Positions 55,791-64,000 of a DNA stretch of 64,000 nt are shown here, in pieces; positions within the stretch are counted from its first letter, which is position 1, and the number at the start of each line of letters is the position of its first letter. The stretch covers positions 2,046,001 through 2,110,000 of the forward strand of contig CAWICN010000001.1 of NCBI GenBank assembly GCA_963834725.1, read 5' to 3'. The notes below the pieces were generated by a model. It did no database searches, was not told the DNA's origin, and was given only the letters and a program-made list of their open reading frames with translations. The DNA is from PALSA-693 sp963834725. GTDB taxonomy: Bacteria; Actinomycetota; Acidimicrobiia; Acidimicrobiales; Palsa-688. The position numbers and the translations under genes were made by a program.

Positions 55791-56498
55791 GTGCGGCGGA
55801 GCCAGCTGGCCGGCTGCGGCCCGGGACCGGGCCCGGACGACAGCGGCCATTTCCCCGGCCTTGCGCCGGCCCAGCCCGACCTCGACCATCGTCCCGACGA
55901 TGGAGCGAACCATCTGCTGGCAAAAGGACGACGCCTCGATCTCGAAGCGCAAATGCCCCTCCCCTTCGTCGACCCACCGCGCATCCCGCACCACCCGCAC
56001 CAGGGAGGCGCCGGCCACCGGCGGTCGCCGGCAAAACGACGCGAAGTCGTGCTCCCCGTACAGCGGGTCGCACGCCAGCCGCATGGCACCGAGGTCGAGG
56101 GGGCGCCCCACATGCCAGGCCGTGGCGGCGGTAAAGGGATCGGCTACCGGGTTGTTGCGCACCGTGTAGCGGTAGCGTCGGCTGATCGCCGAGCGGCGTG
56201 CGTCGAAGGATTCCGGGGCCACGTCAGCGGCCCGGACCACGATGCGGGGCCGCAGCGCTCGGTTGACGGCCCGCTGTAAGGCCAGGGGGTCGACGTCGGC
56301 CCGGGCGTCGAAGCTGACCACCTGGCCCCACGCGTGGACTCCGGCGTCGGTGCGACCGGCGCAGGTCAGCTCGACGGTGTGGCGCAGGTCCCGCTCGAGG
56401 GCTGCGCTCAGGGCACCGCCGACGGTCGGCCGCCCGGGCTGAAGGGCGAACCCGTGGAATCCCCCCCCGTGATAGGCGACGAGCAGGCGGAGCCGCAC
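55749..56498 (-). CDS. truA: tRNA pseudouridine(38-40) synthase
   Basis: 249 residues from GTG 56498. RLRLLVAYHGGGFHGFA, the catalytic aspartate in CAGRTDAGVHAWGQVVSF, SRRYRYTVRN and FCQQMVRSIVGTMVEVGLG are the TruA hallmarks. It follows rplQ at the end of the ribosomal cluster, its usual place. The C-terminal codons lie in a duplicated 57-bp segment. Confidence 0.95.
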   Translation of the reverse strand: MRLRLLVAYHGGGFHGFALQPGRPTVGGALSAALERDLRHTVELTCAGRTDAGVHAWGQVVSFDARADVDPLALQRAVNRALRPRIVVRAADVAPESFDARRSAISRRYRYTVRNNPVADPFTAATAWHVGRPLDLGAMRLACDPLYGEHDFASFCRRPPVAGASLVRVVRDARWVDEGEGHLRFEIEASSFCQQMVRSIVGTMVEVGLGRRKAGEMAAVVRARSRAAAGQLAPPHGLCLWEVAYPEVS

Positions 56499-56602
56499 GG
56501 TCGGGCCGGCCGTGACCGCACCGGATGCCGATGGTCCGGCGTCCTCAGAGAAAAGGGTGAGCCGGACCTGGGCCTCCGCGCCGTGCGATCAGCTCTGGGG
56601 AG

Positions 56603-56984
56603 TTATACGAACTCGATGCGTGCCATCGGGGCGTTGTCCCCGTGACGCGGTCCCAGCTTGAGAATGCGGGTGTACCCGCCGGGACGGTCGGCGTAGCGCG
56701 GTCCGATCTCCACGAACAGCTTGTGCGCCATGTCCTTGTCCCGGATGAACGCCACCACCTGACGCTGCAGGTGCCACCCGACGGTCCTCATCGTCGGTGG
56801 CCTTCTTGGCCTTGGTGACGCACTTCTCGACGACGGGACGGAGGGCCTTGGCCTTGGCTTCGGTGGTGACGATGGCCTCGGCGGCGATCAGCGACGCCAC
56901 CAGGTTGCCCATCATGGCCTTCTGGTGGGCGGCGTCGCCGCCGAAGCGGCGCCCCTTCCGCGGTCGGGCCGGGAGGGTAGGCAC
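56603..56984 (-). CDS. rplQ: 50S ribosomal protein L17 (one frameshift)
   Basis: From GTG 56984: GRRFGGDAAHQKAMMGNLVA, SLIAAEAIVTTEAKAKALRP and VVEKCVTKAKKATDDEDR, then after a frame change HLQRQVVAFIRDKDMAHKLF, IGPRYADRPGGYTRILKLG and the end APMARIEFV. The order and length (~126 residues) fit L17. The break lies near 56772-56786 and is repaired by removing one base. It is between rpoA and truA, the standard order. Confidence 0.93.
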
Positions 56985-56990
56985 CGCTGC

Positions 56991-57931
56991 TCAGCCTTCC
57001 TTGCCGCGCAGCGAGAGGCCCCGCTCGTCGAGCTTCTGGAGCACCTCGTCGAGGGACTTCTGCCCGAAGTTGGTGATGGCGAGCAGGTCGTCCTCGGTCT
57101 TCTGCACCAGTTCGCCGACCGTGTTGACCTGGGCCCGCTTCAGGCAGTTGCGGGGTCGCTCCGACAGGTCGAGATCCTCGATCGGCAGGTCCAGGTCGGG
57201 CGACCCGCTCGTGGCGGCCCCGACATCGCCCAGCTCCAGGCCCTGCGGGCTGTCGCTCATGTCGGCGACCAGGCCGACCAGGCGAGCGCAGGGTGTCGCC
57301 GGCCGACGCCAGCGCCTCGCGCGGCGAGATCGAGCCGTCGGTCGTGATGTCGAGCACCAGGCGGTCGTAGTTGGTGGACTGCTCCACCCGGGTGGGCTCG
57401 ACGGTGAACGCGGCCACCCGGATCGGGGAGAAGATCGAGTCGACGGGGATGACACCGATGGTGGACGACCGCTTGTTGCGGTCGGCGGACACGTAGCCCC
57501 GGCCCCGCTCGACGGTGAGGTCGGCGGCCAGGCGGCCTCTGGTCGACGGTGGCGAGGACCAGGTCGGGGTTGAGGATCTCCACGTCGCTGGTGAGCAGGA
57601 TGTCACCGGCCGTGACCGTGGCGGGTCCGCGCACGTCGAGGCGGAGGGTGACCGGATCGTCGCTCTCGGTCGTGAGCACGATGTCCTTGATGTTGAGGAT
57701 GATGTCGGTGACATCCTCCTTGACCCCGGGGAGGGTGGTGAACTCGTGGAGGGCCTCGTCGAAGCGGACCTGGGTGACGGCCGCGCCCGGGATCGACGAC
57801 AGGAGGGTGCGGCGCAGGGCGACGCCGAGGGTGTGGCCGAAGCCAGGCTCGAGCGGGCCGATGGCGAAACGCTGGCGGTTGCCTTCCTGCTCGCCGAGGG
57901 GCTCGACGGTCGGACGTTGGATGATCAGCAT
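56991..57931 (-). CDS. rpoA: RNA polymerase alpha subunit (two frameshifts)
   Basis: From ATG 57931: RPTVEPLGEQEGNRQRFAIG, LEPGFGHTLGVALRRTLLSS and VRFDEALHEFTTLPGVKEDV; then VERGRGYVSADRNKR and VEPTRVEQSTNYDRLVLDI; then the C-terminal domain DLSERPRNCLKRAQVNTVGE and FGQKSLDEVLQKLDERGLSL. The three parts are in three frames; breaks near 57532-57542 and 57280-57290 each need one base removed. An essential single-copy gene broken twice is the strongest sign that the frameshifts are sequence errors. Confidence 0.95.
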
Positions 57932-57957
57932 GATGGGGTTCCCTGCCTGTTACGTGG

Positions 57958-58584
57958 TTACTTCGAGTAGAGCTCGACGATGAGCGACTCCCGCACGGGC
58001 ACGTCGATGTGCTCGCGCAGCGGCACGTCGCGGACGGTGACCTGATGCCCTTCGGCGCCGGCCTCCAGCCAGGGCGGGACCTGGCGATCGAGGGTGTCGA
58101 GGTTGTGGCGAATGACGATCATGCTCCGGGCCTTGTCCTTGAGGGAGACCACGTCGCCCTTGCGCACCCGGTAGCTGGGGATGGTGACCCGCTTGCCGTT
58201 GACCAGCACGTGTCCGTGGCGGACGAGCTGGCGGGCCTGGGCCCGGCTGGCACCCCAGCCGGCCCGGAAGGCCACGTTGTCCAGTCGCATCTCGAGCATG
58301 CGCAGAAGGTTCTCGCCGGTGATGCCCGACTGGCGGTTGGCTTCCTCGTAGAGGTTGTGGAACTGCTTCTCGAGGATCCCGTAGATGCGGCGGGCCTTCT
58401 GCTTCTCGCGGAGCTGGGTGAGGTACTCGGAGCCCTGGCGCATGCGGTCCCGGCCGTGCTCTCCCGGTGGGTACGGGCGGCGCTCGATCGGGCACTTCAT
58501 CGAGTCGCACTTGGGGCCCTTGAGGAACAGCTTCATCTTCTCCCGCCGGCACAGCCGGCACACCGGGCCGGTATATCTGGCCAT
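57958..58584 (-). CDS. rpsD: 30S ribosomal protein S4
   Basis: 208 residues from ATG 58584. The N-terminus CRLCRREKMKLFLKGPKCDS followed by MKC has the four Cys of the zinc-binding (C+) S4 type. RIYGILEKQFHNLYEEA, the S4 RNA-binding domain ENLLRMLEMRLDNVAFRAG and RQLVRHGHVLVNGKRVTIPS follow. Intact. Three bases after rpsK. Confidence 0.97.
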   Translation of the reverse strand: MARYTGPVCRLCRREKMKLFLKGPKCDSMKCPIERRPYPPGEHGRDRMRQGSEYLTQLREKQKARRIYGILEKQFHNLYEEANRQSGITGENLLRMLEMRLDNVAFRAGWGASRAQARQLVRHGHVLVNGKRVTIPSYRVRKGDVVSLKDKARSMIVIRHNLDTLDRQVPPWLEAGAEGHQVTVRDVPLREHIDVPVRESLIVELYSK

Positions 58585-58586
58585 GA

Positions 58587-58985
58587 CTACACCCTTCTCC
58601 GCTTCTTGGGGCGGCATCCATTGTGCGGGATGGGTGTGACGTCCTTGATGCCGGCAACCTCGATTCCCGTGTTCATGAGGGACCGGATGGCGGTTTCACG
58701 CCCCGACCCCGGCCCTTTGACCAGAACCTCGACTTTGCGCACCCCGTGCTCCATGGCTCGCCGAGCGCAGGCCTCGGCGGCCAGCTGGGCCGCGAACGGG
58801 GTGGACTTGCGGGAGCCCTTGAAGCCGACGTTGCCCGCGGACGCCCACGCCAGGACGTTGCCCTCGGGGTCGCTGATCGAGACGATGGTGTTGTTGAACG
58901 AGCTCTTGATGTGGGCCACCCCGTAGGTGACGTTTTTCCGCTCGCGCCGCCGCGGGCGGCGCCCCCCTGGCTTCGGCTTGGCCAT
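58587..58985 (-). CDS. rpsK: 30S ribosomal protein S11
   Basis: 132 residues from ATG 58985. KNVTYGVAHIKSSFNNTIVS, WASAGNVGFKGSRKSTPFAA, VKGPGSGRETAIRSLMNTGI and the end PHNGCRPKKRRRV are typical. A longer frame upstream has no similarity. A 169-base GC-rich spacer separates it from the rpsM stop, unusually long for this cluster; nothing is seen in it. Confidence 0.97.
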   Translation of the reverse strand: MAKPKPGGRRPRRRERKNVTYGVAHIKSSFNNTIVSISDPEGNVLAWASAGNVGFKGSRKSTPFAAQLAAEACARRAMEHGVRKVEVLVKGPGSGRETAIRSLMNTGIEVAGIKDVTPIPHNGCRPKKRRRV

Positions 58986-59154
58986 CAGTACCGCCCGACG
59001 GCGGACCGGGGAAGCGGCCACTTATCGGGCGACTGGGCGGCTTCGTGTGATGTGGTGTGCATATTCCCTTCGTCGAGTTGTCGAGGCTCCGCACCTGGCG
59101 GTAAAGGTGGCGGCGGCCCCCGCCGCCCGCCCCCTCACCGGGGCAAAGCGGTGA

Positions 59155-59536
59155 CTAGTGCTTCCTGACCTTCTTCTTGCCGGCGACGGTCTTCTTGGGA
59201 CCTTTGCGGGTTCGGGCGTTGGTGTGGGTGCGCTGCCCGTGTACCGGCAGACCGCGACGGTGCCGGATCCCCTGGTAGGAGCCGATCTCCATCTTCCGCT
59301 TGATGTCCTGGGAGACGTCGCGGCGCAGGTCGCCTTCGACCTTCAGGTTGGCGTCGATCCAGTTCCGGAGGCGGATGACCTCCTCGTCGGTCAGGTCGCG
59401 GACCCGGGTGGCCGGGTCGATGCCGGTGCCCTCGCACACGTGAGTCGCGGCCGTGTTGCCGATCCCGATAGATATAGGTGAGCGATGTCCCGAGTCGCTT
59501 CTCCCGAGGAATGTCGACCCCGGCGATACGTGCCAT
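59155..59536 (-). CDS. rpsM: 30S ribosomal protein S13 (one frameshift)
   Basis: From ATG 59536: MARIAGVDIPREKRLGTSLT followed by YIY; then one frame on THVCEGTGIDPATRVRDLTD, LRNWIDANLKVEGDLRRDVS, GIRHRRGLPVHGQRTHTNAR and the basic end KKTVAGKKKVRKH. The expected GIGNTAA between the two parts is recovered by removing one base near 59465-59470. Length ~126 residues, normal. Confidence 0.95.
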
Positions 59537-59549
59537 GGCGCGACCCCCC

Positions 59550-59663
59550 TTAGCCTTGACGCTGCTTGTGGCGCGGATTGGTGCAGATGACCATGACCCG
59601 GCCGTGACGGCGGATCACTTTGCAGTGTTCACAGATTGGTTTGACGCTGGGACGAACTTTCAT
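59550..59663 (-). CDS. rpmJ: 50S ribosomal protein L36
   Basis: 37 residues from ATG 59663: MKVRPSVKPICEHCKVIRR, HGRVMVICTNPRHKQRQG. The zinc ligands (two Cys in CEHC, one Cys in VICTNP, one His in PRHKQ) are complete, the C+ form. It lies 13 bases before rpsM, the usual order. The upstream infA expected in this cluster is absent; the space to map is a repeat region. Confidence 0.95.
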   Translation of the reverse strand: MKVRPSVKPICEHCKVIRRHGRVMVICTNPRHKQRQG

Positions 59664-59943
59664 GACGACACTTCCTGAAGGGACTCCGGCTGACTGGACT
59701 CTGGTTGGATGACTCGGCGGGTCCGGCGGGTGCCGAGCCGCGCCAGAGCGCGGCAGACCGACCGACCATCATACTACGGATTGGCTGGTGGCGTCGACCG
59801 CGCCGGGGGGCAGTGGGCCGACGGCAGTCAGGGGCAGAGGGGACAGCGGCCGGGGGCAGAGGGGAGGCGGTCGGGGCAGAGGGGAGGCGGTCGGGGGCAG
59901 AGGACCCGAGCGGTCAATCCGGTCCATAGATCGGGCCGGAGCC
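59664..59943 (-). promoter_or_regulatory. Repeat-rich spacer upstream of rpmJ with a candidate promoter
   Basis: This 280-base region between map and rpmJ has no infA or other gene. It holds repeats of GGGCAGAGGGGAGGCGGTCG (about 59825-59905). On the minus strand a TATGAT hexamer at 59768-59773 could be a -10 box for the rpmJ-rpsM-rpsK-rpsD-rpoA-rplQ transcript; no strong -35 is evident. Confidence 0.45.
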
Positions 59944-60688
59944 TCAATCGGGCACAGTGAGCACCTCCGGACCGTCGTCGGTCACCGCGATGGTGTGCTC
60001 GAAGTGGGCCGACAGGCTGCCGTCGGCGGTCACCACGCTCCAACCGTCGTCGAGCAGGACGGTCGCCGCGCCGCCGACGTTGACCATTGGCTCGACGGCG
60101 AGCACCATGCCGGACTTGAGGATGGGCCCGGGGCGGCCGGGCCAGTAGTTGGGAATCTGGGGGTCCTCGTGCATGGCCGTGCCGATGGCGTGGCCGACGT
60201 ACTCTCGCACCACCGAGAAGCCGGCGCCCTCGGCGACGGTCTGGATGGCCAGGCCGATGTCGTGGAGCCGGTTGCCGGAGCGGATCTGCTCGATCCCGGC
60301 CCACAGGCTCTGCTCGGTGACCTTGATCAGCTTCTCGGCAGCCGGATCGATGGCGCCGACGCCCATGGTGAACGCGGCGTCGCCGTGGTAGCCCTCCACG
60401 ATGGCACCGCAGTCGATCGAGAGGATGTCGCCATCCTCCAGCCGGTAGCTGCCCGGGATGCCGTGCACGATCATGTCGTTGGGGGACGTGCAGATGACGG
60501 CCGGGAAAGCCGTGGTAGTTGAGGAAGTTGGAGCGCGCCCCCCGGCGCTCGAGGACCTCCCTGGCCACCCGGTCCAGCTCGGCGGTGGTCACCCCGGGGC
60601 GGGCCGCGGCCCGGGTGGCGGCGTGCATCTCCGCCACTACCCGTCCGGCCTTGCGCATCTTGGCGATCTCCTCCGCGCTGCGTCGCAC
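59944..60688 (-). CDS. map: Type I methionine aminopeptidase (one frameshift)
   Basis: From ATG 60688: MRRSAEEIAKMRKAGRVVAE, GVTTAELDRVAREVLERRGA and NFLNYHGFP; then one frame on NDMIVHGIPGSYRLEDGDIL, SIDCGAIVEGYHGDAAF (metal Asp pair), YVGHAIGTAMHEDPQIPNY (His), MVLAVEPMVNVG (Glu) and HFEHTIAVTDDGPEVLT (Glu). All five metal ligands are present. The break near 60498-60505 is repaired by removing one base. It follows adk by 163 bases in which nothing is seen. Confidence 0.95.
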
Positions 60689-60851
60689 CCCTCCAGTGAA
60701 CCAGCTGACAGCCCGAAGTGGGCGACGAGGCCGCTCAACCCGGCCGAACGAGACGAAGGCGCACCACCTCCCCTTCGATAGCCATGTCGAGTTTCGTTCG
60801 GTCGCGATGGCCCCGGCTCAACGACACGTGACCGCGTTCCGGTGCGCAGCC

Positions 60852-61576
60852 CTCAGCCGGAAGAGGAAGAGGAAGAGGGAGAGGAAGAGGAAGAGGACGA
60901 AGGAGAGGCGGAACCCTGCTTGTGGCGGTCGACCACGGCGACAAGCCGGTCGGTGACCTGGTCCGGACTGCCGAGGGCGTCGACGTTGACCAGCAGGTTG
61001 CGCTGCTCGAACCAGTCGATGAGCGGGGCGGTTTCGCGCCTCGTAGAGCTCCAGCCGGCGCCGGATGGCCGTCTCGGTGTCGTCGTCGCGCTGGACCACT
61101 TCCCCCCCGCACACGTCGCAGATGCCCCGGAAGCGTGGCGGGTTGTCGACGACGCTGTAGTTGGCGCCGCAGTCCGAGCACACCCGCCGCGCCGCCAGCC
61201 GGCGCAGGACGTGCTCGGTGTCGATCTCGAGGTTGACCGCCAGGTCCACGCCCTGGGGCTCGAGGATCGCCATCAGGGCCTCGGCCTGGTGGGCGGTTCG
61301 GGGGAAGCCGTCGAGGATGAAGCCCCGGTGGGTGGTGTCGTCGTGGGTGAGCCGCTCGCTGACCATCCCGATGACGATCTCGTCAGGAACCAGCTCACCG
61401 GCGTCGAGGTACTGACGGGCCTTCTGGCCGAACTCGGAGCCGGATCGAACGGCCGCCCGGAAGATGTCGCCGGTGGCCACGTGCGGTACCACGTAGTGGC
61501 GCGACAACCTGACCGCCTGCGTCCCCTTTCCCGCCCCCTGCTTGCCGAGGATCACCAGCCGGGCGCCGGGGTTCAC
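60852..61576 (-). CDS. adk: Adenylate kinase (one frameshift, Ser-rich tail)
   Basis: From ATG 61576: LVILGKQGAGKGTQAVRLS (P-loop, with KQ in place of the usual PP), HVATGDIFRAAV, FILDGFPRTAHQAEAL, and a zinc-binding LID with CSDCGANYSV and CDVCGGEV. After a break near 61035-61039 the frame continues TAPLIDWFEQRNLLVNVDAL and DQVTDRLVAVVDRHKQG, then an ~18-residue Ser tail encoded by CTTCCT-type repeats to a TGA at 60852. The core length is normal. It lies between secY and map. Confidence 0.94.
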
Positions 61577-61604
61577 CTACTCCGCTCTTCGGGCCGGACG
61601 GTCA

Positions 61605-62926
61605 CTACCTGAGGAAGCCCTCGTAGTTGCGGAGCATCAGCTGGCTGTCGACCTGTTTCATGGTCTCCAGGCAGACGCCGACGGCGATGAGCAGCTGGTG
61701 CCCGCAAAGGGATAGTTCTGGATGTTCCAGAAGGCCAGGAAGATCGACGGCAACAGGGCGATCAACGCCAGCCACAGGGCACCGGGAAGAGTGACCCGGT
61801 TGAGGATGTTCTGCAGGTGTCGCTCGGTCGGAGGCCCCGGCCGGATGCCGGGGATGTAGCCGCCCTGCTTTCGGATGACCTCCGCCTGCTGGTGCGGATC
61901 GAAGGTGATAGCCGCGTAGAAGTAGGCGAAACCGAGGATCAGCGCGCCGTAGAACAAGATGTACCAGAGGTCGTTGGGCTGGGCCAGGTGCACGCTGATC
62001 CAGCGCTGAACCTCCTGCCAGAAGCCGTGGCTCGGCAGCACGTTGGAGATGAGGATCGGGAAGTACAGGACCGAGCTGGCGAAGATGATCGGGACCACCC
62101 CGCCGGTATTGACCTTCATGGGGATGTAGGTGCTCTGGCCGCCGTACATGCGCCGGCCCACGACCCGCTTGGCGAAGGTGACGGGGATGCGCCGCTGGCC
62201 CTGCTCGATGAACACGATCGCGACCAGCAGGACGAGGGACAGAGCGATGATGATCCCGAACTTGAAGAGGCCGGCCTCCGCTTTCACGGATGCCCCGCCC
62301 GAGGGCATGGTCGCCACCACGTTGGTGAAAATGAGAACCGACATGCCCTGGCCGACGCCCCGCTGGGTGATGAGCTCGCCCAGCCACATGACGACCACGG
62401 TTCCCGCGGTCATGGTCAGCACGATCAGCGCCACCCGGGGGACCGTGAAGTGGGGGATCAGGTCGATGTTGAGGCTGGAGCCGCCGCCCAGAAGACCGCC
62501 CCCGCCGTTGTGGAACACATACGCCAGGCCGGTCGACTGGAGCAGCGCCAGGGCGATGGTCAGGTAGCGGGTGACCTGCGTCAGCTTCTTCTGGCCGACC
62601 GCACCCTCGTCGCGCCATTGCTCGAACTTCGGAATGACGACCATCAGCAGCTGGATGATGATCGACGCCGTGATGTACGGCATGATGCCGAGCCCGAACA
62701 CCGCGAACTTGGTCAGGGCTCCGCCGGAGAACAGGTTGAGGAAGCTGACCACCCCGGCATGCGAAGCCGACGCCGCGAGCGACTGCACCGCGCTGAAGTC
62801 AATGCCCGGGCAGGGGATGTTGGCGCCGAAGCGGTAAATGACGATGATCAGCAGGGTGAACAGAACCTTGTTCCGGAGATCCGGAACCCGGAACATGTTC
62901 GCCAGGTTCGTCAGAGTGCTCCGCAT
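61605..62926 (-). CDS. secY: Preprotein translocase subunit SecY (one frameshift near the C-terminus)
   Basis: Channel subunit of the Sec translocon. From ATG 62926: VLFTLLIIVIYRFGANIPCP, FGLGIMPYITASIIIQLLM, LLMVVIPKFEQWRDEGAVGQ, WLGELITQRGVGQGMSVLIF and ATFAKRVVGRRMYGG-type loop, then GIRPGPPTERHLQNILNR. After a missing base near 61690-61696 the end GVCLETMKQVDSQLMLRNYE followed by GFLR is read. Ten membrane segments in all. The downstream break is a deletion, unlike most others. Confidence 0.95.
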
Positions 62927-63098
62927 TACCGATCTTCTCCTGCCCGGTCTGTTTCTGCTCGGTCTGGCCGGCGTGAGGTCCCACGGGTGGGACGCAGGCT
63001 ACCCGCGGGACGACGGCCCAGCCTAGTCAGATCGATCAAATTTTCCATAGACGGGCGGCTGATCACGGGCTGACGACTGATCACGGGTGGGGGCAGGG

Positions 63099-63587
63099 TC
63101 AGCGGTTGGTCAGGGCGTTGCCCTTCGCCGGCGGCCGCCCATGGCCGAACGGCGGCGGCAGCACCACAACTCGTCCCCCGCTCGCCTCGATGGCGGCCGC
63201 GGCACTCCGGGAGAAGGCATGGGCCGAAACGTCCACCCGGCGGTTGAGCTCACCGCGCCCGAGCACCTTCACCAGGCCGTGCTTGTGGACAAGGCCAGCC
63301 GAGCGCAGGGTGTCAGGAGTGACCTCCGCGCTTTCAAAGCTTTCCAGTGTATCCAGGTTGATCACGTTGTACTCCACCCGGAAGGGGTTCTTGAACCCCT
63401 TCAGCTTCGGGATCCGCTGGGTGAGCGGAAGCTGGCCGCCTTCGAAACCCGGCTTTACGTTGTCGCGAGCGCCCTGTCCCTTGGTGCCTCGCCCGGCCGT
63501 CTTGCCGCCTTTGCCCCCGGTGCCGCGCCCGACCCGGCGGCGCGCCCGGGTCGATCCGGGGGCGGGCCTGAGCTCATGAACCTTCAT
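63099..63587 (-). CDS. rplO: 50S ribosomal protein L15
   Basis: 162 residues from ATG 63587: MKVHELRPAPGSTRARRRVG, RGTGGKGGKTAGRGTKGQGA, GFEGGQLPLTQRIPKLKGF, then VINLDTLESFESA and VLGRGELNRRVDVSAHAFS. Intact. A 172-base space to secY contains two copies of CTGATCACGGG and no gene. Overlaps rpmD by ATGA. Confidence 0.97.
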   Translation of the reverse strand: MKVHELRPAPGSTRARRRVGRGTGGKGGKTAGRGTKGQGARDNVKPGFEGGQLPLTQRIPKLKGFKNPFRVEYNVINLDTLESFESAEVTPDTLRSAGLVHKHGLVKVLGRGELNRRVDVSAHAFSRSAAAAIEASGGRVVVLPPPFGHGRPPAKGNALTNR

Positions 63588-63814
63588 CGAGCCTCCTCTG
63601 GCTCTGCCCCGGTTTCCTGGGCCTCGATAGCGTGGGCCTCGACCACCCGGATGAGATGGGGCACCCGGGCGATCATGCCGCGGATCTCCGGACGGTCCGG
63701 CAAGGTGTTGGTCGAGCCGATCCCGTGCAGGCCCAGGGCGCGCAACGTGCCTCGATGCTTCGGCTTGGTGGAGATGGCGGACCTGACCTGCATCACTGTC
63801 AGGGTGGTCGCCAT
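63584..63814 (-). CDS. rpmD: 50S ribosomal protein L30
   Basis: 76 residues from ATG 63814: TLTVMQVRSAISTKPKHRGT, LRALGLHGIGSTNTLPDRPE and IRGMIARVPHLIRVVEA. The L30 core is about 60 residues; the last ~14 (IEAQETGAEPEEAR) are an acidic extension. It overlaps the TAA of rpsE by one base and the rplO ATG by four. Confidence 0.95.
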   Translation of the reverse strand: MATTLTVMQVRSAISTKPKHRGTLRALGLHGIGSTNTLPDRPEIRGMIARVPHLIRVVEAHAIEAQETGAEPEEAR

Positions 63815-64000
63815 TACTGGACCTCGCGGGGCACATGGGCGCCGCGCTGGGTTTCGTGGTAGGCGCGCCACACGCCGGCCGGCGTCACCTCTTCGGGGGA
63901 CTTGCCGCGGAGCCGGGCAATGTCGTCGGGACGCTTCAGCGAGCGAAGGCCGGCGACGGTGGCCTGCGCCACGTTGATGCTGTTGGAGGAGCCGAGCGAC
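63814..64000 (-). CDS. rpsE: 30S ribosomal protein S5, C-terminal part
   Basis: The last ~61 codons are in the window; the gene runs off the right edge. SLGSSNSINVAQATVAGLRS, LKRPDDIARLRGKSPEEVTP and the end ETQRGAHVPREVQ match the S5 C-terminal domain. TAA at 63814-63816 overlaps the rpmD ATG. It heads the visible part of the spc operon. Confidence 0.92.
   Translation of the reverse strand, partial: SLGSSNSINVAQATVAGLRSLKRPDDIARLRGKSPEEVTPAGVWRAYHETQRGAHVPREVQ

Overview
The window is very GC-rich, densely packed DNA from an actinobacterium. Several features point to a member of or near Acidimicrobiia: a split one-carbon cluster, GuaB3 beside GuaA, a ctaE-qcrC-qcrA-qcrB operon with a di-haem cytochrome c, a ctaC-ctaD-ctaF set, CIRCE-controlled groES-groEL, and a very long GlmS homologue. 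The class assignment is inference from gene content, not from a phylogeny. There are no rRNA or tRNA genes and no CRISPR array. One complete insertion sequence (IS630 family) is present.

Layout. 0-15 kb: the end of a luciferase-like oxidoreductase, icd, a large LuxR/AAA regulator, a CrtI/PYROXD2-like oxidoreductase, metF facing purN-purH-folD (one-carbon and purine synthesis), an ECF sigma factor with a membrane-anchored propeller protein, sucC-sucD and a B12-binding mutase subunit. 15-24 kb: a UvrD/PcrA helicase preceded by a coding minisatellite, an SDR, guaA-guaB3 and the IS630 element. 23-31 kb: a zinc-ribbon/CD225 protein, a Nudix hydrolase, a small conserved protein, groES-groEL, then the overlapping tsaE-tsaB-rimI-tsaD operon and a family 4 uracil-DNA glycosylase. 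31-45 kb: an RDD protein, a P1 peptidase, alr, nnr, acpS, the giant GlmS homologue, a TetR-DHA2 exporter pair, glmM, rpsI and rplM. 45-55 kb: a broken hsp20 and the aerobic respiratory genes for cytochrome c oxidase and the bc1 complex, plus ctaG. 54-64 kb: ilvA, then the minus-strand ribosomal cluster rpsE-rpmD-rplO-secY-adk-map-rpmJ-rpsM-rpsK-rpsD-rpoA-rplQ-truA, with no infA in its usual place.

How it works together. The cell wall precursor genes (glmS, glmM, alr) are spread through the 33-45 kb block. The tRNA t6A genes sit next to the chaperonin. The terminal respiratory chain is two adjacent operons, ctaCDF on plus and ctaE-qcrCAB on minus, facing each other.

Two genome-scale oddities stand out. 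First, about two dozen single-base frameshifts break otherwise intact housekeeping genes (purN, purH, tsaD, qcrB, qcrA, qcrC, ctaG, ilvA, rplQ, rpoA, rpsM, map, adk, secY and others). They are concentrated at 7.2-8.1 kb and 49.6-61.7 kb and mostly look like one extra base. Sequencing or assembly error is far more likely than biology. Second, the genome carries many short tandem repeats, often copying the 3' end of a gene including its stop codon or extending a protein terminus. Every space between convergent genes holds a different hairpin or repeat. Two of those spaces share a 26-bp identical element. No wholly new defence or biosynthetic system was recognised. The best candidates for follow-up are the convergent-junction repeat elements, the double-length GlmS and the ECF sigma/propeller pair.
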